Shown: positions 11,671-23,139, numbered from the stretch's first letter. The stretch is DNA of 64,000 bases from Vicugna pacos (GCF_048564905.1 NC_133023.1:111832812-111896811), one strand, 5' to 3'. Program-made: numbers and translations. Notes: generated by a model not told the origin, from the sequence alone.

Positions 11671-12122
11671 AAGTGAGCAGAATGAGACAGTAGAAGGAAG
11701 AAATTATACATAGGGTTAATAATTGCTATATAGAATTCAAGCTTTCAGCTTAATTGTTTTCAATAAGTATAAATTAAACACTCACTTTTTTCAAATCACA
11801 TGCAAGAGGTAAAAGAATATTCCCTTCTGATTCCTTTAACTGGCAGAAAGGGAGTAACCTTGAAAGTCCACTCAGACATTTTCCCCGATCCTCCTCTGTC
11901 AAGAAGAGTTACATGACTAATTGAACGGTAGGAAATTATTCCTGCTCCATTCTACGTTAATCGTTAAAACTTGTTCTCTGCTTGCTATAGGATGTGTTTT
12001 CATTCATTTGCACCTGCAAAATATACATGTATTGTTTCTCTCTGATGGAGGCACCTGCTCAGCTAAGTTAGGGGACTACTTAGGAAGAGGGAATAGAGGT
12101 AAGGGAGACCTTGGTCTGGAGG
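11671..12122. other. Unique non-coding DNA
   Basis: No repeat or gene recognised. The frame at 11921-12163 is unrecognised and runs into the following MIR. Confidence 0.55.
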
Positions 12123-12124
12123 TG

Positions 12125-12335
12125 TACTCATCCGGGTTTAGATCCAATGTACGCAGTAGGTGACTATCTGTGAAACCTTGCATACATTCCTGAACCACCA
12201 GTGCTTTATCTGTGAAATAATTGGTTGCGTAAGAGTTACTGTGAGAATTGGAGAAACTCTGTAGGAAGGGTATTTACACAGGGCTTGGCGTATGACATTT
12301 TCTGTTCAATAGATGGCAGTTACTTTGTTGTTGTT
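12125..12335 (+). mobile_element. MIR SINE
   Basis: This follows sense MIR across its length: 'tccgggtttagatccaatgt' (B-box side), 'ggtgactatctgtgaaacct', 'gctttatctgtgaaataatt', 'gttactgtgagaattgg', then 'acagggcttggcgtatgaca'. Diverged but nearly complete from the B box onward. Confidence 0.75.
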
Positions 12336-12725
12336 CCTGCTGTTATTTTCCTTATCAGATTTTTCTTAGTTATTATAAACAAAATAGAAGTGGTAGCAGT
12401 CCCAAGGATGGGACTTTGGGTCTGCTTTTCTGGACAGAGAAAACATTTTGTATATTTAAAGCATAGCAATAGGCAGTAGATTTTATTATTTCTCTCATTT
12501 CGCTTCTTTTTCCATAACTAGTGGCCACCTGTACTTTTCTTTAGTGTATAAGATGTCATGAAATAATCATGCCATTTCATGAAAGCTTATGTACATGGAG
12601 GAATTAGACGTAACTGAGTAGACATACACATACTGGCAAGTAGAGGCCTTTAATGAGTAATTTGAAAGCTTAATAAATTTTGTGTAGGATGTTAGGAAAT
12701 GCTTTTTTTAAAAAGGTACTTTAGT
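12336..12725. other. Unique non-coding DNA
   Basis: No repeat or gene recognised in this AT-rich stretch. Confidence 0.55.
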
Positions 12726-12727
12726 TT

Positions 12728-13030
12728 TATATGTTTTTTTAATTGAGGTATAATTGACATACAACATTATTAGTTTCAGACATACAACATAGTGGTTTAA
12801 TATTTGTATATATTGAGAAATGATCACCACAAAAATTCAGTTAATATCCATCACCATGCAGTTACGTACTTTTTTTTCTTCTGATGAGAAATTTTAAGAT
12901 CCACCCTTTTAGCAACTTTCAAATATTGCAGTACAGTGTTGTTAACTATAGTTGCCATGCTGTATGTTACATCCCCATAGCACATTCATTTTATAACTGA
13001 AAGTTTGTACTTTTGACTCCCTTCAGCACT
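12728..13030 (-). mobile_element. Old L1 (L1M-type) 3' end
   Basis: Antisense 3' end of an older mammalian L1. Landmarks are 'ttgaggtataattgacatac', 'tagtggtttaatatttgtat', 'tgatcaccacaaaaattcag', 'gttaactatagttgccatgc' and 'gaaagtttgtacttttgact'. The same family occurs at 52988-53345 in the same orientation. Confidence 0.85.
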
Positions 13031-13535
13031 TTAGAAAGAGATAAGATAAGGTGCTTTTTGTTTTGGTATCAAGAACTTCCCTTTGAAGGGCATCACATTT
13101 AAAAACCTGTTGATACAAGACACACTGGAAGTTTGAATATTTTATCCTTTGTTTGCTTGTTGTGAGCTTCAAACACTCAAGGCCTGGAGTTTCCTGGGGA
13201 GGGCAGAATTACTCAGTAGATGGGGTCCAGGTACCTGAGGTTCCTGGTCAGCTCCCTGAAGAAGGTAGCACTGAATAGATGTGTTCTGGTCTTTAAGGCT
13301 CCCCCCTACCCTTTATCTCTGATGGTTTCTCTGTTCATACTGAGGTTGGAGCCCTGCTGGATGACATAAAACACATGTCCAGAGTTGTTTACAGCTGGGC
13401 CTGAGCTCTCCCAACACAAAAACTGAAGTTCTCAAGGAGTTAGAGCAATGGATGCTGCTTAAATCTGGTCCTAGGTGTTATGACTTGTTTCTGGAAGCAA
13501 AGAAATAACAATTTCCACGACAGCTACCAGAACAA
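13031..13535. other. Unique non-coding DNA
   Basis: No repeat or gene recognised. Slightly richer in GC than its surroundings. Confidence 0.55.
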
Positions 13536-13539
13536 ACAC

Positions 13540-13630
13540 TCATTCAGTGTTTACTGTGTGCCAGATCCTGTGCTGGGCACTTCACACATAAGATCTCCTT
13601 TAACTCTGACAACAGCCGTGTGGTAAGTGT
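13540..13630 (-). mobile_element. MIR SINE fragment
   Basis: Antisense MIR 3' half: 'tgtttactgtgtgccagatc ctgtgctgggcacttcacac ataagatctcctttaact', the reverse of the 'tgcctggcacatagtaagcg' end with the adjoining core. The fragment stops where the sequence becomes unrelated. Confidence 0.8.
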
Positions 13631-13689
13631 TACATAAAGCAAAAGATTCTATGGCCAAAAATGCTTGAAAATACCAGATAAAAATAGTT

Positions 13690-13865
13690 AAAGGGGCTTC
13701 TTTACAGCAGGACCTATCAGAGACTTTAATGTGCTAGTTTGTGTTATGAACTCCAAGAGAGACTCAGAGGATGCTGCTTTCCCAAGTGTGTTGGAATATG
13801 GAAACTTTTTTTTTTTTCCTAAAGGGCATGTGGAGAGATGAAACACCATTTGCAACGTGCTGTCC
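13690..13865 (+). mobile_element. Small DNA-type repeat, copy 1
   Basis: The block 'cttctttacagcaggaccta ... agagactttaatgtgctag ... tgtgttatgaactccaagag ... gctttcccaagtgtgttgga atatggaaac' runs to 'aaacaccatttgcaacgtgc tg'. It resembles a MER-type hAT element of the 'tgaccatggaaccc...ttgggaaatgctg' kind. A second copy sits at 14428-14525 in the same orientation. Family number not settled. Confidence 0.5.
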
Positions 13866-13924
13866 CTAAGTAACTCATAATACCTAAATCTTCAAACTAG
13901 ATCTGTGCCCCTATTCTACCCAAC

Positions 13925-14640
13925 TCCAAGCTGCCATTATCCTTGACCTGGACTATTGTAGTCTCTGACTGGTCTTCCAGGTTCCCTTTTTATTTTCCTC
14001 GAAATCACTGTGCATGCTATATAACCAGTTATCCTAAACAAACCAACACTCAAATAGCAAACAAAATAGCACTGGACTACTGTTTTTCCCCAAATACTTT
14101 AAAACTTCCAATCATACTCAGGATAAAATTCTAACACCTTACTATTGCCTGTAAAACCCTCCATGGCCTGAACTCTGCCAACCTCTGCAGCCTCACTGCT
14201 TACCATGCTCCCTCCAGGTTCTCTCTGCTCTAGCCACATTGTCAGTTCCTCTAGTGTTCCAGGCAAATTCCTCCTCAGGGCATATTCCCTTCCCTCTGTC
14301 TGGAATGTCCCTTCACCTGTCTTACTACTTCTACTCATCCTTCATCTCTTTGATAAAAATTCTGCTTTCTCAGACAGATGATCACTAACCACTCTAAAAT
14401 TTAGGGACACTCAGTTCTTCTAGGTTCGATAAAGAGCTTTCTTTACAGTGGGACTTCTCACAGCCCTTGCTATGTTAATGTGTGTTATGAACTTCAAGAG
14501 AGACATGGAATACCCTGTTCTTTCCCCTCAGATTGTTTATCACAATGTTTGTCTAATGACCATCTTCCCAATAGATGATGGATTTTATAAGAGCAGAGAC
14601 ACATAAGGGTTCAGTAAATGTTTGCAGAATGAATGAAGAA
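13925..14640 (+). mobile_element. L2 LINE 3' part, interrupted
   Basis: L2 landmarks occur in order: 'gtctctgactggtcttccag', 'aaaacttccaatcatactca', 'ggataaaattctaacacctt', 'cctgtaaaaccctccatggc ctgaactctgcc', 'ccctctgtctggaatgtccc', and finally the tail 'gggttcagtaaatgtttgca gaatgaatgaa' at about 14608-14638. Between about 14425 and 14525 the L2 is interrupted by another repeat (listed next). Frames within this span are not genes. Confidence 0.8.
14428..14525 (+). mobile_element. Small DNA-type repeat, copy 2
   Basis: It closely parallels copy 1 at 13690: 'tttctttacagtgggactt', 'ttaatgtgtgttatgaactt caagagagacatgg', then it ends early. It sits inside the L2 at 13925-14640, so it inserted after that L2 did. 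Confidence 0.55.
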
Positions 14641-17165
14641 ATGAAAATGAATTTTCTTGCTGCTGGCCTGATATTTTATAGTGGGGCGCCTCCTGAATTA
14701 TTTCATATTTTTGATATAATCTCTTTCTCCTAAAGATTTTTCCTTATTTCAGCCTTTTGAAGGAAAAGCTAGAATTAGATTCAGCACTGGTGGATAGCCA
14801 TCGAGGGTTAGTGACAGCACTACCTGGCTTTTGTACTTTTAAATGAATAATCCTTTAAAATTATTTACTGTTGTATTTACTGTTTTAACATTTTATGTCA
14901 TATTCTTTCCTATTTAATTGTTTTTTAATTAAAAGAATTTTTAAAACTTATCCTTAGCTTTAAACATTTTTCAAGTTCTAGTTCGAAGTGAAGTAACAAA
15001 GCGAACTAATGCACTACAACGTTTGTTTCCCAATTAGCCTGTGGGAAGCCTTCCTTAGGTTTTGAAATCCAAACCCCATATGAGCCTAGTGGCATCAGAC
15101 CTTCAGTGTAGGTCTGAGGACCCTGAAGGAAATGTCTTTATGAATGCTGAACCTGTAAATCCAAAAACCACAGCATGAGTACACAGTAAATACTAAGTGT
15201 TGGCAGGTTTTTATGTAAGATGACGGTGGTGACACACACATTCTTTCATCTGACCCTCCTTGTGACACATGGAACACATTTTCATTGCTCACAAGCAGAA
15301 TTACAAGTTCAGTTGTGATCTGTGGAACAAAACAGTTGACTGGACCCCGTGACAAAGGAAATCATGACTTGGGGGTGCATTAACTGGGCTCTTAAGCCAA
15401 ATGAGGCACTTGCTTGCCTAATTCTCTGAGCCTCTGAGAGGCCTGGTACAGGCAGAGCTAGCGGAAATTCAGAGCACATTGTACAGTCTCTAAGGTCACT
15501 TCCTGGTAATTAGATAAGGCAGTCTTCCCCATGTTAGTTCTTTGAGAAGGGCCACTCCGGTGGACCCTCCAAAAATAGGTGTAAGAATGAGACAAAGGGA
15601 ACTGCTCAGGAAGTTATTGGTGTATGGTACCTATTACCAGTTCATCTCAGTGCCATGGCACTGCCAGAACAGCTTGTGTTGAGTTTCTGGGCCATGTCTG
15701 TTTCACTGGCAAGCAAGCTTCAACAGGATATGCTAAAGGCTCATTAATAGATTACTCACACTAACAAGAGGAAGATTCAACCTAATGAGAGAGTGTGCCT
15801 CATTAATGGCTTGGAAATTAAGCAGTCTCCATCTAACTAATCAATGCTAAGTGACTGACCTTCGTGGAGGCTGCAGCTCATTAGTAGAATACACACAGAT
15901 GGTAATGTGCTCAAAGGTATTTAAAATATATGTGAAAAGAACTACATTAATAAGACAAACCTATCCCAACTGTTCATGACTTGGCTCTTGTTCCTTATGC
16001 TATCTGTAAGTAATTTGGTGCATTTATTTAGGAGAATGAATTTGTCTGATAATGTCTACCGTTTTCAAATTTCCATGTAGATAACAGATTATGATCAACA
16101 TTCACAATAATTTGCTTTCATGAAAAAAGCCTATAGGAAGAATTGACTTACAATAGCAGCTTTATTTATTCAGTAACTCATTTATCCAAGGATAATTGCC
16201 TTGAGGGAGAAATGGATTCCAAGCCTAATGTAATAAATGTTTATTTGCAATTGTATTTGACTATTTCTTCTTTTTCTTTCTTGTCAAATGCTTTCTCAAA
16301 TGTGATCTGTTAATAAATTATTCCAGTATCTTCTAGGACCTTCCTGAAGATGTTCATACTGAAATGTTCCATAAATATGCTTCAGTTTCTCTGACAGCAG
16401 GCCAGTTGTGACATCAGAGATGGCATGACTATACTTCAAATAGGACAATGCCTATGACAGCCAATTCACTAGCTCTATTCTTATCTTGTACTTGCCAAGC
16501 TACTGCAAAAAACCCAAGTGGTGATGCATAGTTAATTTTTAAATCTTATATTTCCTTTATTTCATTCAGCCAATCTGTCTCTCTTAAGAAGCAACTTGAA
16601 GACTACACTAAGTTTTAATGACATCATATTCTCATGCCTTTTCTTTTACCTTGCTCGTGCTTTAAGATTTCCTTTTCTTATTTAGCTCCTTCCTCAGAAA
16701 TCCCTGGTTCTGGCATCTTCAGTGAATACAACCAGATAAAGTGTTTCTCAACTCCTAAGGCTCTCTTTAGTTTTATTTAGAAAAGAAGCTCCCTAAGGGG
16801 AAGACCTTTACTTCTTATTTGGTGAAGTGCTACATTTGCTCACAGCTCTCTGTCCCTAATAAATAGAATTAGGAAATGTGTCTTGGAGTAAAGCCAAACA
16901 CTGACAAGACATCCAGACAGCCTGCTTTCCAAGCCTTTTGCTTAGGAGAGTGGTGCTGTGACAATACAATGGCCCCAGGTCAGTTGTAATTGGTGAAAGT
17001 CCAGAGGTAGGGGGATTTAAAAGCCTGGAAAGCAGAGTGGAAGAATGGAAGTTGGCGCTTTTGCATATCCAACCAGGATTGGTAGATTGTAAGATCTCCC
17101 ATCAGTACTGGTCCAGGATGTTCATGAGCTTTTAATTAATAAGGCTGAAGAATGAGATCAACCAT
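14641..17165. other. Unique DNA with possible regulatory block
   Basis: No interspersed repeat is evident over 2.5 kb. The stretch 15700-15960 has a dense set of homeodomain-type cores, reported under findings. The frame at 15095-15355 (minus, 86 codons) is unrecognised. Confidence 0.5.
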
Positions 17166-17167
17166 TT

Positions 17168-17705
17168 TTTTCCTTTTAACCATTTTTTAATTGAAATATA
17201 GTTAATTTACAATGTTGTGTTAGTTTCAGGTGTATAGCAAGTGACTCAGTTATACATTGTATATAGCAAGTGATTCAGTTATACATATATATATATTTTC
17301 AGATTCTTTTCCATTATAGGTTATTATAAGATACTGAATATAGTTCCCTGTGCTATATAGTAGGTCCTTGTTGTTTATCTATTTTATATACAGTAGTGTG
17401 TATATGTTAATCCCAAACTCCTAATTTATCCCTTCCCGCTGCTCCCCTCCTGTCCCAGTTGGTAACCATGAGTTTGTTTTCTATGTGTGTGAGTCTATGT
17501 CTGTGAGTCTATTTCTGTTTTGTAAATACATTCATTTGTATCATTTATCATTTCTTTAGATTCCACACGTAAGTGATATATGATATTTGTCTTTCTCTAA
17601 CTTCACTTAATATGATAATCTCTAGGTCTGTCCATGTTGTTGCAAATGGCTTATTTCATTCTTTTTATGAGTGATATTCTATTGTGTATATATATATATA
17701 CCATG
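17168..17705 (-). mobile_element. 5'-truncated L1 3' end
   Basis: Antisense L1 3' end: 'attgaaatatagttaattta caatgttgtgttagtttcag', 'tatagttccctgtgctatat', 'ttagattccacacgtaagtg' and 'tccatgttgttgcaaatggc'. It ends near a TA run (about 17686-17701) just after 'gtgatattctattgtgtata'. A 27-29 bp segment is tandemly duplicated at 17231-17287. Truncated in the ORF2 C-terminal region. Confidence 0.9.
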
Positions 17706-18475
17706 TACAGAGCTCTACAGTGATCTCCACGTGTATCACATTTTTTAAAGCAGACACTGCCTTTTGCCAACTCAGGGCCTTAGCTTCTCCATGAAGCTTT
17801 CTTCTAATCTCTCCCTGTTAGTCTTTATTCTCCATCATCCTCTCTCAGAGCCTAATTAGTGTGGAAAAATGATACTGATTAGGCTCTGGAATTTCTTTAA
17901 GGCTCTACCATGTTAGATGCTCAGTGTCACCTCAATGACAAAAAGAAAAAAAGGCTCATTTATATTTCAGATACATGGCCATTTTGGTTAAACGCCAAGG
18001 GACTTAATCTGTTTATTTGTTGGAATTTTGCTAGCTCATTATTAGATGACAGACAGGATAAATGAATATAATCTGTGGGTAAATTTACAAATTTTAGTGA
18101 CATTTCTCTCCATTAAGTTTTGACCTTAATAAGACAACAGGGACCTTCAAATAGTAAATTAGTTCATGCAATTTGTTTTAGCTTTACAGACAGAGGAATA
18201 TCGCAGTGTTTTCTCTCAAAACAAAGGTGAGTTATAAACATCTCTGCTGAGTCTCTGGAAAGGATTAGGTTTGGCCAGTGAGCATTGAAACAAGGACACC
18301 ATTGCTATGCTCTGAGACCCTGAATCCTGTTTCAAAATAGATAAGACAAGACTGGGTCTTGGCCTCTATCTTTTTACTTTTTTAGTGGTGGTCTGTGTTG
18401 AGTCATCTATGTCTGAATGGTAGTAATACGTTGAGGAACCAGAAGCACTCATCCATACAGAACAAGGAACCAAAT
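17706..18475. other. Mostly unique DNA
   Basis: The part 17750-17850 (ccaactcagggccttagctt, ccatgaagctttcttctaat) recalls an L2 3' block but is too short to be sure. The rest is unrecognised. Confidence 0.4.
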
Positions 18476-18479
18476 GGCT

Positions 18480-18600
18480 GGATCTCCCCAAGTACCAGAT
18501 GGCCCTATTTTACAGAAAAGGCAACCAATGCCTAGTTAGGAAAGCAGGTGGGCCGGGGCCACTCCACAAGTTAGTAATGGAATCTTGTTCTCTTCCTTAT
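18480..18600 (-). mobile_element. Probable MIR fragment
   Basis: The 'ccctattttacagaaaaggc aaccaatgcctagttaggaa ... ccactccacaagttagtaat ggaatcttgttctcttcc' block parallels antisense MIR core ('ccattttacagatgaggaaa...cacagctagtaagtggcag'). Weak identity. Confidence 0.45.
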
Positions 18601-18748
18601 GTATTATTGATTAGAACAATACTACCATGAATATCTATTAATATTATCTTTTTCCTTGCCTTAGAGGAAGTCTCTTGAATGGTCCTTCTGTTCCCCTTTT
18701 ATAAAGATGGGACAGAGAACATTAATTTATTCACTAATCCATTTAACA

Positions 18749-18833
18749 ATAATAGTCTAGAATTTGATAGAACATTGTAAAATGACTAACTCAATAAAAA
18801 AAAAGTTTTAAAAAAACCCCGATAATAGTCTAG
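18749..18833 (+). mobile_element. 61-bp L1 3'-end insertion with TSD
   Basis: A very short retrotransposed L1 end (18761-18821). It contains 'gaacattgtaaaatgactaa ctcaataaaaaaaaag', the last bases of an artiodactyl L1 plus an A-rich tail. The direct repeat ataatagtctag (12 bp) lies immediately on each side, at 18749-18760 and 18822-18833. This identifies one integration by target-primed reverse transcription with extreme 5' truncation. Confidence 0.85.
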
Positions 18834-21385
18834 GCACTAAAAAGACAAATAAAATGTAGTCCATATCTGAAGATATGCGCTGTCTTTTGCTATAGGAAAG
18901 ATACACACAAATTACAATACAATTCAGTTAGAGATAAAATAGAGTTTAGAAAAAAATGCTGTGGGAGGATTGTGTTGTTAAAGTAGAGGCAGAGTTTTCC
19001 AGACTCTTTTGAGTCCTATGAAGCAATATGTAGGGAGCATACATATCTGTATATATACCCTAAACACTTTCAAAAATTGCATATAAACATAATTTTTCCA
19101 CTTCTATTTTATCATCATCCAACACCTAGCATGAGTGTGTCTCTGCCATTGTATATTTGGTAGAAAACAACTAAACAACTGAACCATTTGAAAAATTGGC
19201 AATGTTGTCTAGATGGTTTTTAATATCACATTACTCTGTGCCTTTCCTCTTTCTGTCTCTCTTGGAACCTTCTCTCTTTTTCTGTACACAACAGGTTTAT
19301 TTTTCAAGGTCCCATTTGAGGGGCCAGTGGGTTTGCATTTAGGCTATCTGTATCTTAAATGCATACAGGACGTTAGGTGCCTAAGTAGCACCCTCCTTCT
19401 CAAACTACTTGTCAAGGACTGGCCATTACTTAGGGGTTTGCTGCAAAATGAGTCACCTTTATTGAAGAGCATTTACAGAAAGGGACTGACACATGGTGAT
19501 AACTTGGCTGGGATAAAGCACACAGATGTGTGAGCTGTTCTTTAATCATATGTTGAAATTCCCTATATTCAGAGAATTCACTTTGGTTATGAGAAGAACC
19601 TTGTGGCAGAAGTGAATCCAGGTTGTCCTTTTACTGTGGAAAATTTCATTTTTTTTGGAAAATGTTAACTAAGCCATAGAACATTCAGCCATCTAGTTTT
19701 TAGGGTTGAAATTTGGACTTTTTTTTTTTTTCTGATTTAGCTCTGCCTTGATAGAGCAGCTCCCTTAATGTTAGAACAGCCTCCATATGTCCTAATTAAG
19801 TGGCCAAAGATTGGCTTCTGTGGATTGTTGCTGTAATCCAGGCAGTAATGGCTCATAATGACTCGGAAAGAACTCTCTAGCCAGTCTTGCCAAAACTAAA
19901 ATTGTCTTTCATTTTTTATATCCCCAACTGTTCTTGCCCTATTGGGGATATTAAATATATTTGCAATTGAGAGGAATCTCATATGCAGCTCTGTGGAAAA
20001 CACTATTCCTTATGATCGTATAAACCCTTTGTAGCAAAAAATGCTTATCAAGGGCTTATATGCACGCACACTTTCCAGGACCTGTAATTCTTGCAAGGCT
20101 TCCCTTTGATTCTCAGAATTTGTCAATAAGAAATTGGTGAAAACTTCTGCCCCTTCCCCCTTATTTGGAAGCACAATCCTTTGATCTCTTCAGACTCTGA
20201 TTAACATATGTGGGTTTAGAGACATCAACCCCCAGCAGGTAGTATTAAAAAGGGCATGGGGCCAATATGCCCGACCATTCATTAGTGCTGTTTGCTAGTG
20301 CTGCTAAGACTGATTAAATGCTCTGACTTGGAACTAAAGTATTTTGCCATTAAGGACTGTTCTGTACCATCTATTCTAATTGATGTCTCTGCTTACCTTT
20401 CTAGACCAAAGGTACCTTCTACATCTTTCCTGGCCTGCTGGACATAGTCTAAATTCTTTCTAGCCAGCCATATTTCAATTCTGTTCATACCCTGGAGAAT
20501 TTTTTAAGGATGAGAGGGAGATTTTTGAATATCCAGTAATGAGAGGGATAATGAATGCAGTAAGGACCCTGAGAAGGCAGATGGAGAAAGGGATCTAGAG
20601 ACCAAAAGGAAGGACTAAAAAGAGTAGAGACATTGCTTTCATTATGACAGTAGGGAAGGAGAAAAATTTGAGAATGGTTATAGGTGAAGCTCGTTTTGAT
20701 GACTGGAAGTCAAGGTGGCTTCCGTTTCGTAAGTTAAAGTGGAGGTAAGGACAGTCAGCTGAGGGAGAAGGGGGAAAGAAGACTAGAGCTTGAGCAAGTA
20801 GCTGAAATTTGGAATAGACCCTGCTCACACAGTCTCTTTACCCAAACTAGCTGTCTCTATCAACAGCGGCTAAACCAGCTACACTCACATCGTTCCACCA
20901 CACAGGGGCTAGATTGAAAAGCTTAAAAACTTCATCTGTAGACTGCTTTCATGAGCAGCTCTCTGCATCCTTTATCCTGTAACAATATGAGTTGGTGCCA
21001 TTACACACCGATAGTGCCCAGCCTCAGCTGAGCTCTCAGTTTTGCCCAGAAATCCATTGTTTGGCTCTTGATCTGTTGCTTCTACCATTACATGGTGCTT
21101 CTGCCCCCAAGAAATATGTTAGGTTGTGATATTTGGGCTTGAAGTTCTTGCAAGACTAACAATATATAGGAAATGAATGTATGTAAGGCTAAGGGAAGCC
21201 TTGGAGATGAAAAAGTGGTGGACTCTGAGACCAGGGGATTGGTGATGAATCTAACATGTGGCCCAGCATCAGAACCATGGTGTGGGTAGCAGCCAGGTGG
21301 ACCGGGTGAGATGAAAACCCCTTTTAGAATAAGGGAGTCATATTGAGCTGAGGTATCTGAAGGACAGGCATGCAAGGATAATAAT
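18834..21385. other. Unique non-coding DNA
   Basis: No interspersed repeat is evident over 2.5 kb. Unrecognised frames are at 19213-19533 (106 codons), 20595-20828 and 21088-21375; none has a known domain. The part 19740-20420 has a look of constrained non-coding DNA (see findings). Confidence 0.5.
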
Positions 21386-21387
21386 TA

Positions 21388-21565
21388 ACAGTTGCTGTGT
21401 TTCAGGCACTGCTCTCGGTACTTTATCTGTATTAACTCATTTAATCCTCCCAATAGCCCTATGAAGTAGGCACTGCTTTTACCTACTGAGTGGGGAGTTT
21501 AAATAACCTGCTCAGGGTTAGAGTTAGTTAATGGGAGAGCTAGATCTCAAATCCAAGCAGTTAAT
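21388..21565 (-). mobile_element. MIR SINE
   Basis: A clear antisense MIR: 'tttcaggcactgctctcggt actttatctgtattaactca tttaatcctcccaatagccc tatgaagtaggcactg', then 'ctgctcagggttagagttag', then 'gagctagatctcaaatccaa g'. Covers the core and 3' half. Confidence 0.88.
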
Positions 21566-21594
21566 TGTAAAGACAGCAAGGGAATTATGGTCTC

Positions 21595-21690
21595 TGTTTT
21601 TAAAACAGAGAGAGATTTAGTAAGGTGCTTAAGGTTAAATAGCTAGTGGAACTAACGTGCTCAAGAGCCCAGATGCTCTGTCTGTAAGGT
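21595..21690 (-). mobile_element. Second MIR-like fragment
   Basis: A second antisense MIR-core-like run lies directly after the first: 'aaaacagagagagatttagt aaggtgcttaaggttaaata gctagtgg', ending 'agcccagatgctctgtctg'. It may be an independent MIR insertion or a local duplication. Confidence 0.45.
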
Positions 21691-21711
21691 ATTGTTTTGT
21701 TACTAAATCCT

Positions 21712-21845
21712 TGTTACTCAAAATATCAGCGACACTGGCATTGCTTGGGAGCTTATTAGAAATGCAGATTTTCAGGACCGTTCCTAGACTTGCTGAATCT
21801 GAGTCTGTATTTGTACAAACATTAAAATTTGAGAAAAATGGCCTA
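21712..21845 (-). mobile_element. MER5A-like hAT-Charlie relic
   Basis: This runs 'atcagcgacactggcattgc ttgggagcttattagaaatg cagattttcaggaccgttcc tagacttgctgaatctgagt'. It is the reverse orientation of MER5A (compare 1165-1350 and 57091-57268), decaying toward 'aaatttgagaaaaatgg'. Confidence 0.75.
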
Positions 21846-22865
21846 TACTCACTTCACTGCCACCAGTTCACGGGACAGAGAGGTGCTAGTACTGTTAACC
21901 AAAGGTGTACACTGTATCCCAGTAACCCATCTAAGAAAGGGCGGGGTTGGAAATTTGGGGGTTTCAAACAGCAGGAAACACAGGGGGTTTGAATAGATGA
22001 TCAGCAGTGGAGACGTTCAGAAGTAAGGAAATAGGATTGTATGGGAACTGAAGTTCTCTGCAGTAACTTCACAGAAGAGGAACTGAGGTGTGTACGCAGC
22101 ACGGGACCAGCAGCTAGACCTCTTCGCATACCTTTTATTTGCCAGGGGCAGAGCTATTCTGAAGTGGGTCTGACTTGGTAGTGATTCCAGCAGGGAGGGT
22201 AAAAGGATGGATTTGGCATACCCTCTAGTTGACCTTTTAACTTCTCTGTCCTGAGAGACTACAGATTTCACTGCTCTAAGTAAACCTGATATATGAATAT
22301 CTGGATTTGTAAAACAGCAAAAGTTATAGGTGTGGAAATCTAGATTTATGGATCATGTAACTAAATTATTTGTTGTGTTAGAGGATATATTGTGTGTTTC
22401 CTTTCAATAATGAGCTCCCCTAACACATTTAAGACAGAATTCAATTTTCAGCACTGTTAATAATGCAACCTGGTAGGAAGATACACAATATAAGTGAGAT
22501 GTCCCTGCATGAGCCAGGATCATTTGCCTAAACAACTATATAAAGTGATCTGAATGTTTACTGAGTTAGGGATAAATAAGGTTTTGGTGTATGCTACCCT
22601 TTAAAAGACAAGTGAAGTGCTTTCTGGAGAACACACTACTTTTGACTTTAGACTTCCTTCAATTTCATGTTTCACAGTTTTTATTCTTCATGGTCCATTG
22701 AACGGAACTTGTGACTTCAGGTGGTTCACTGGTCTGAGATTTATTGGAATTTGAGGAAGGAAACATTGAAATAAAAAGACAGTTTTGCTATTTGTGTATA
22801 GGGTGTCCTAAGCAACATTTTACAACAACAAAAAAACCCATGGTGTCAATTACCTCTGCGGCTTC
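21846..22865. other. Unique non-coding DNA
   Basis: No repeat or gene recognised. Frames at 21657-21992 and 22017-22271 are partly over repeats or unrecognised. Confidence 0.5.
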
Positions 22866-22867
22866 AT

Positions 22868-23012
22868 TTGTTTATCCATCCATTCAACTACCTACCCACT
22901 CGTTCATTCCTTTAGCCAATATTGTCAGTAGTCACTTTGTTAGGATTGGAGGTGCAACAGTGGATGAGACAGATAAGTTTCTGCCCTTTTGGAGCTCATA
23001 GTCTAGTGTGAG
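22868..23012 (-). mobile_element. L2 LINE 3' end
   Basis: Antisense L2 3' end: 'tccatccattcaactaccta', 'actcgttcattcctttagcc', 'ggattggaggtgcaacagtg gatgagacagataagtttct gcccttttggagctcatagt ctagtgtg'. The reverse matches the L2 end 'ctagaatgtaagctccatgagggcag...'. The frame at 22744-23001 overlaps it. Confidence 0.7.
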
Positions 23013-23139
23013 TTGCAGCCGAGTTAACCAGGCAGTTCCTAGTAGAGTGTGATTATCAGGACGATTGGACTCTAGGAATTCATGGGTGCATGGAAAAAGT
23101 GCTTATGACCTGAATCAGCTATAATTCATAGACAGAAAA

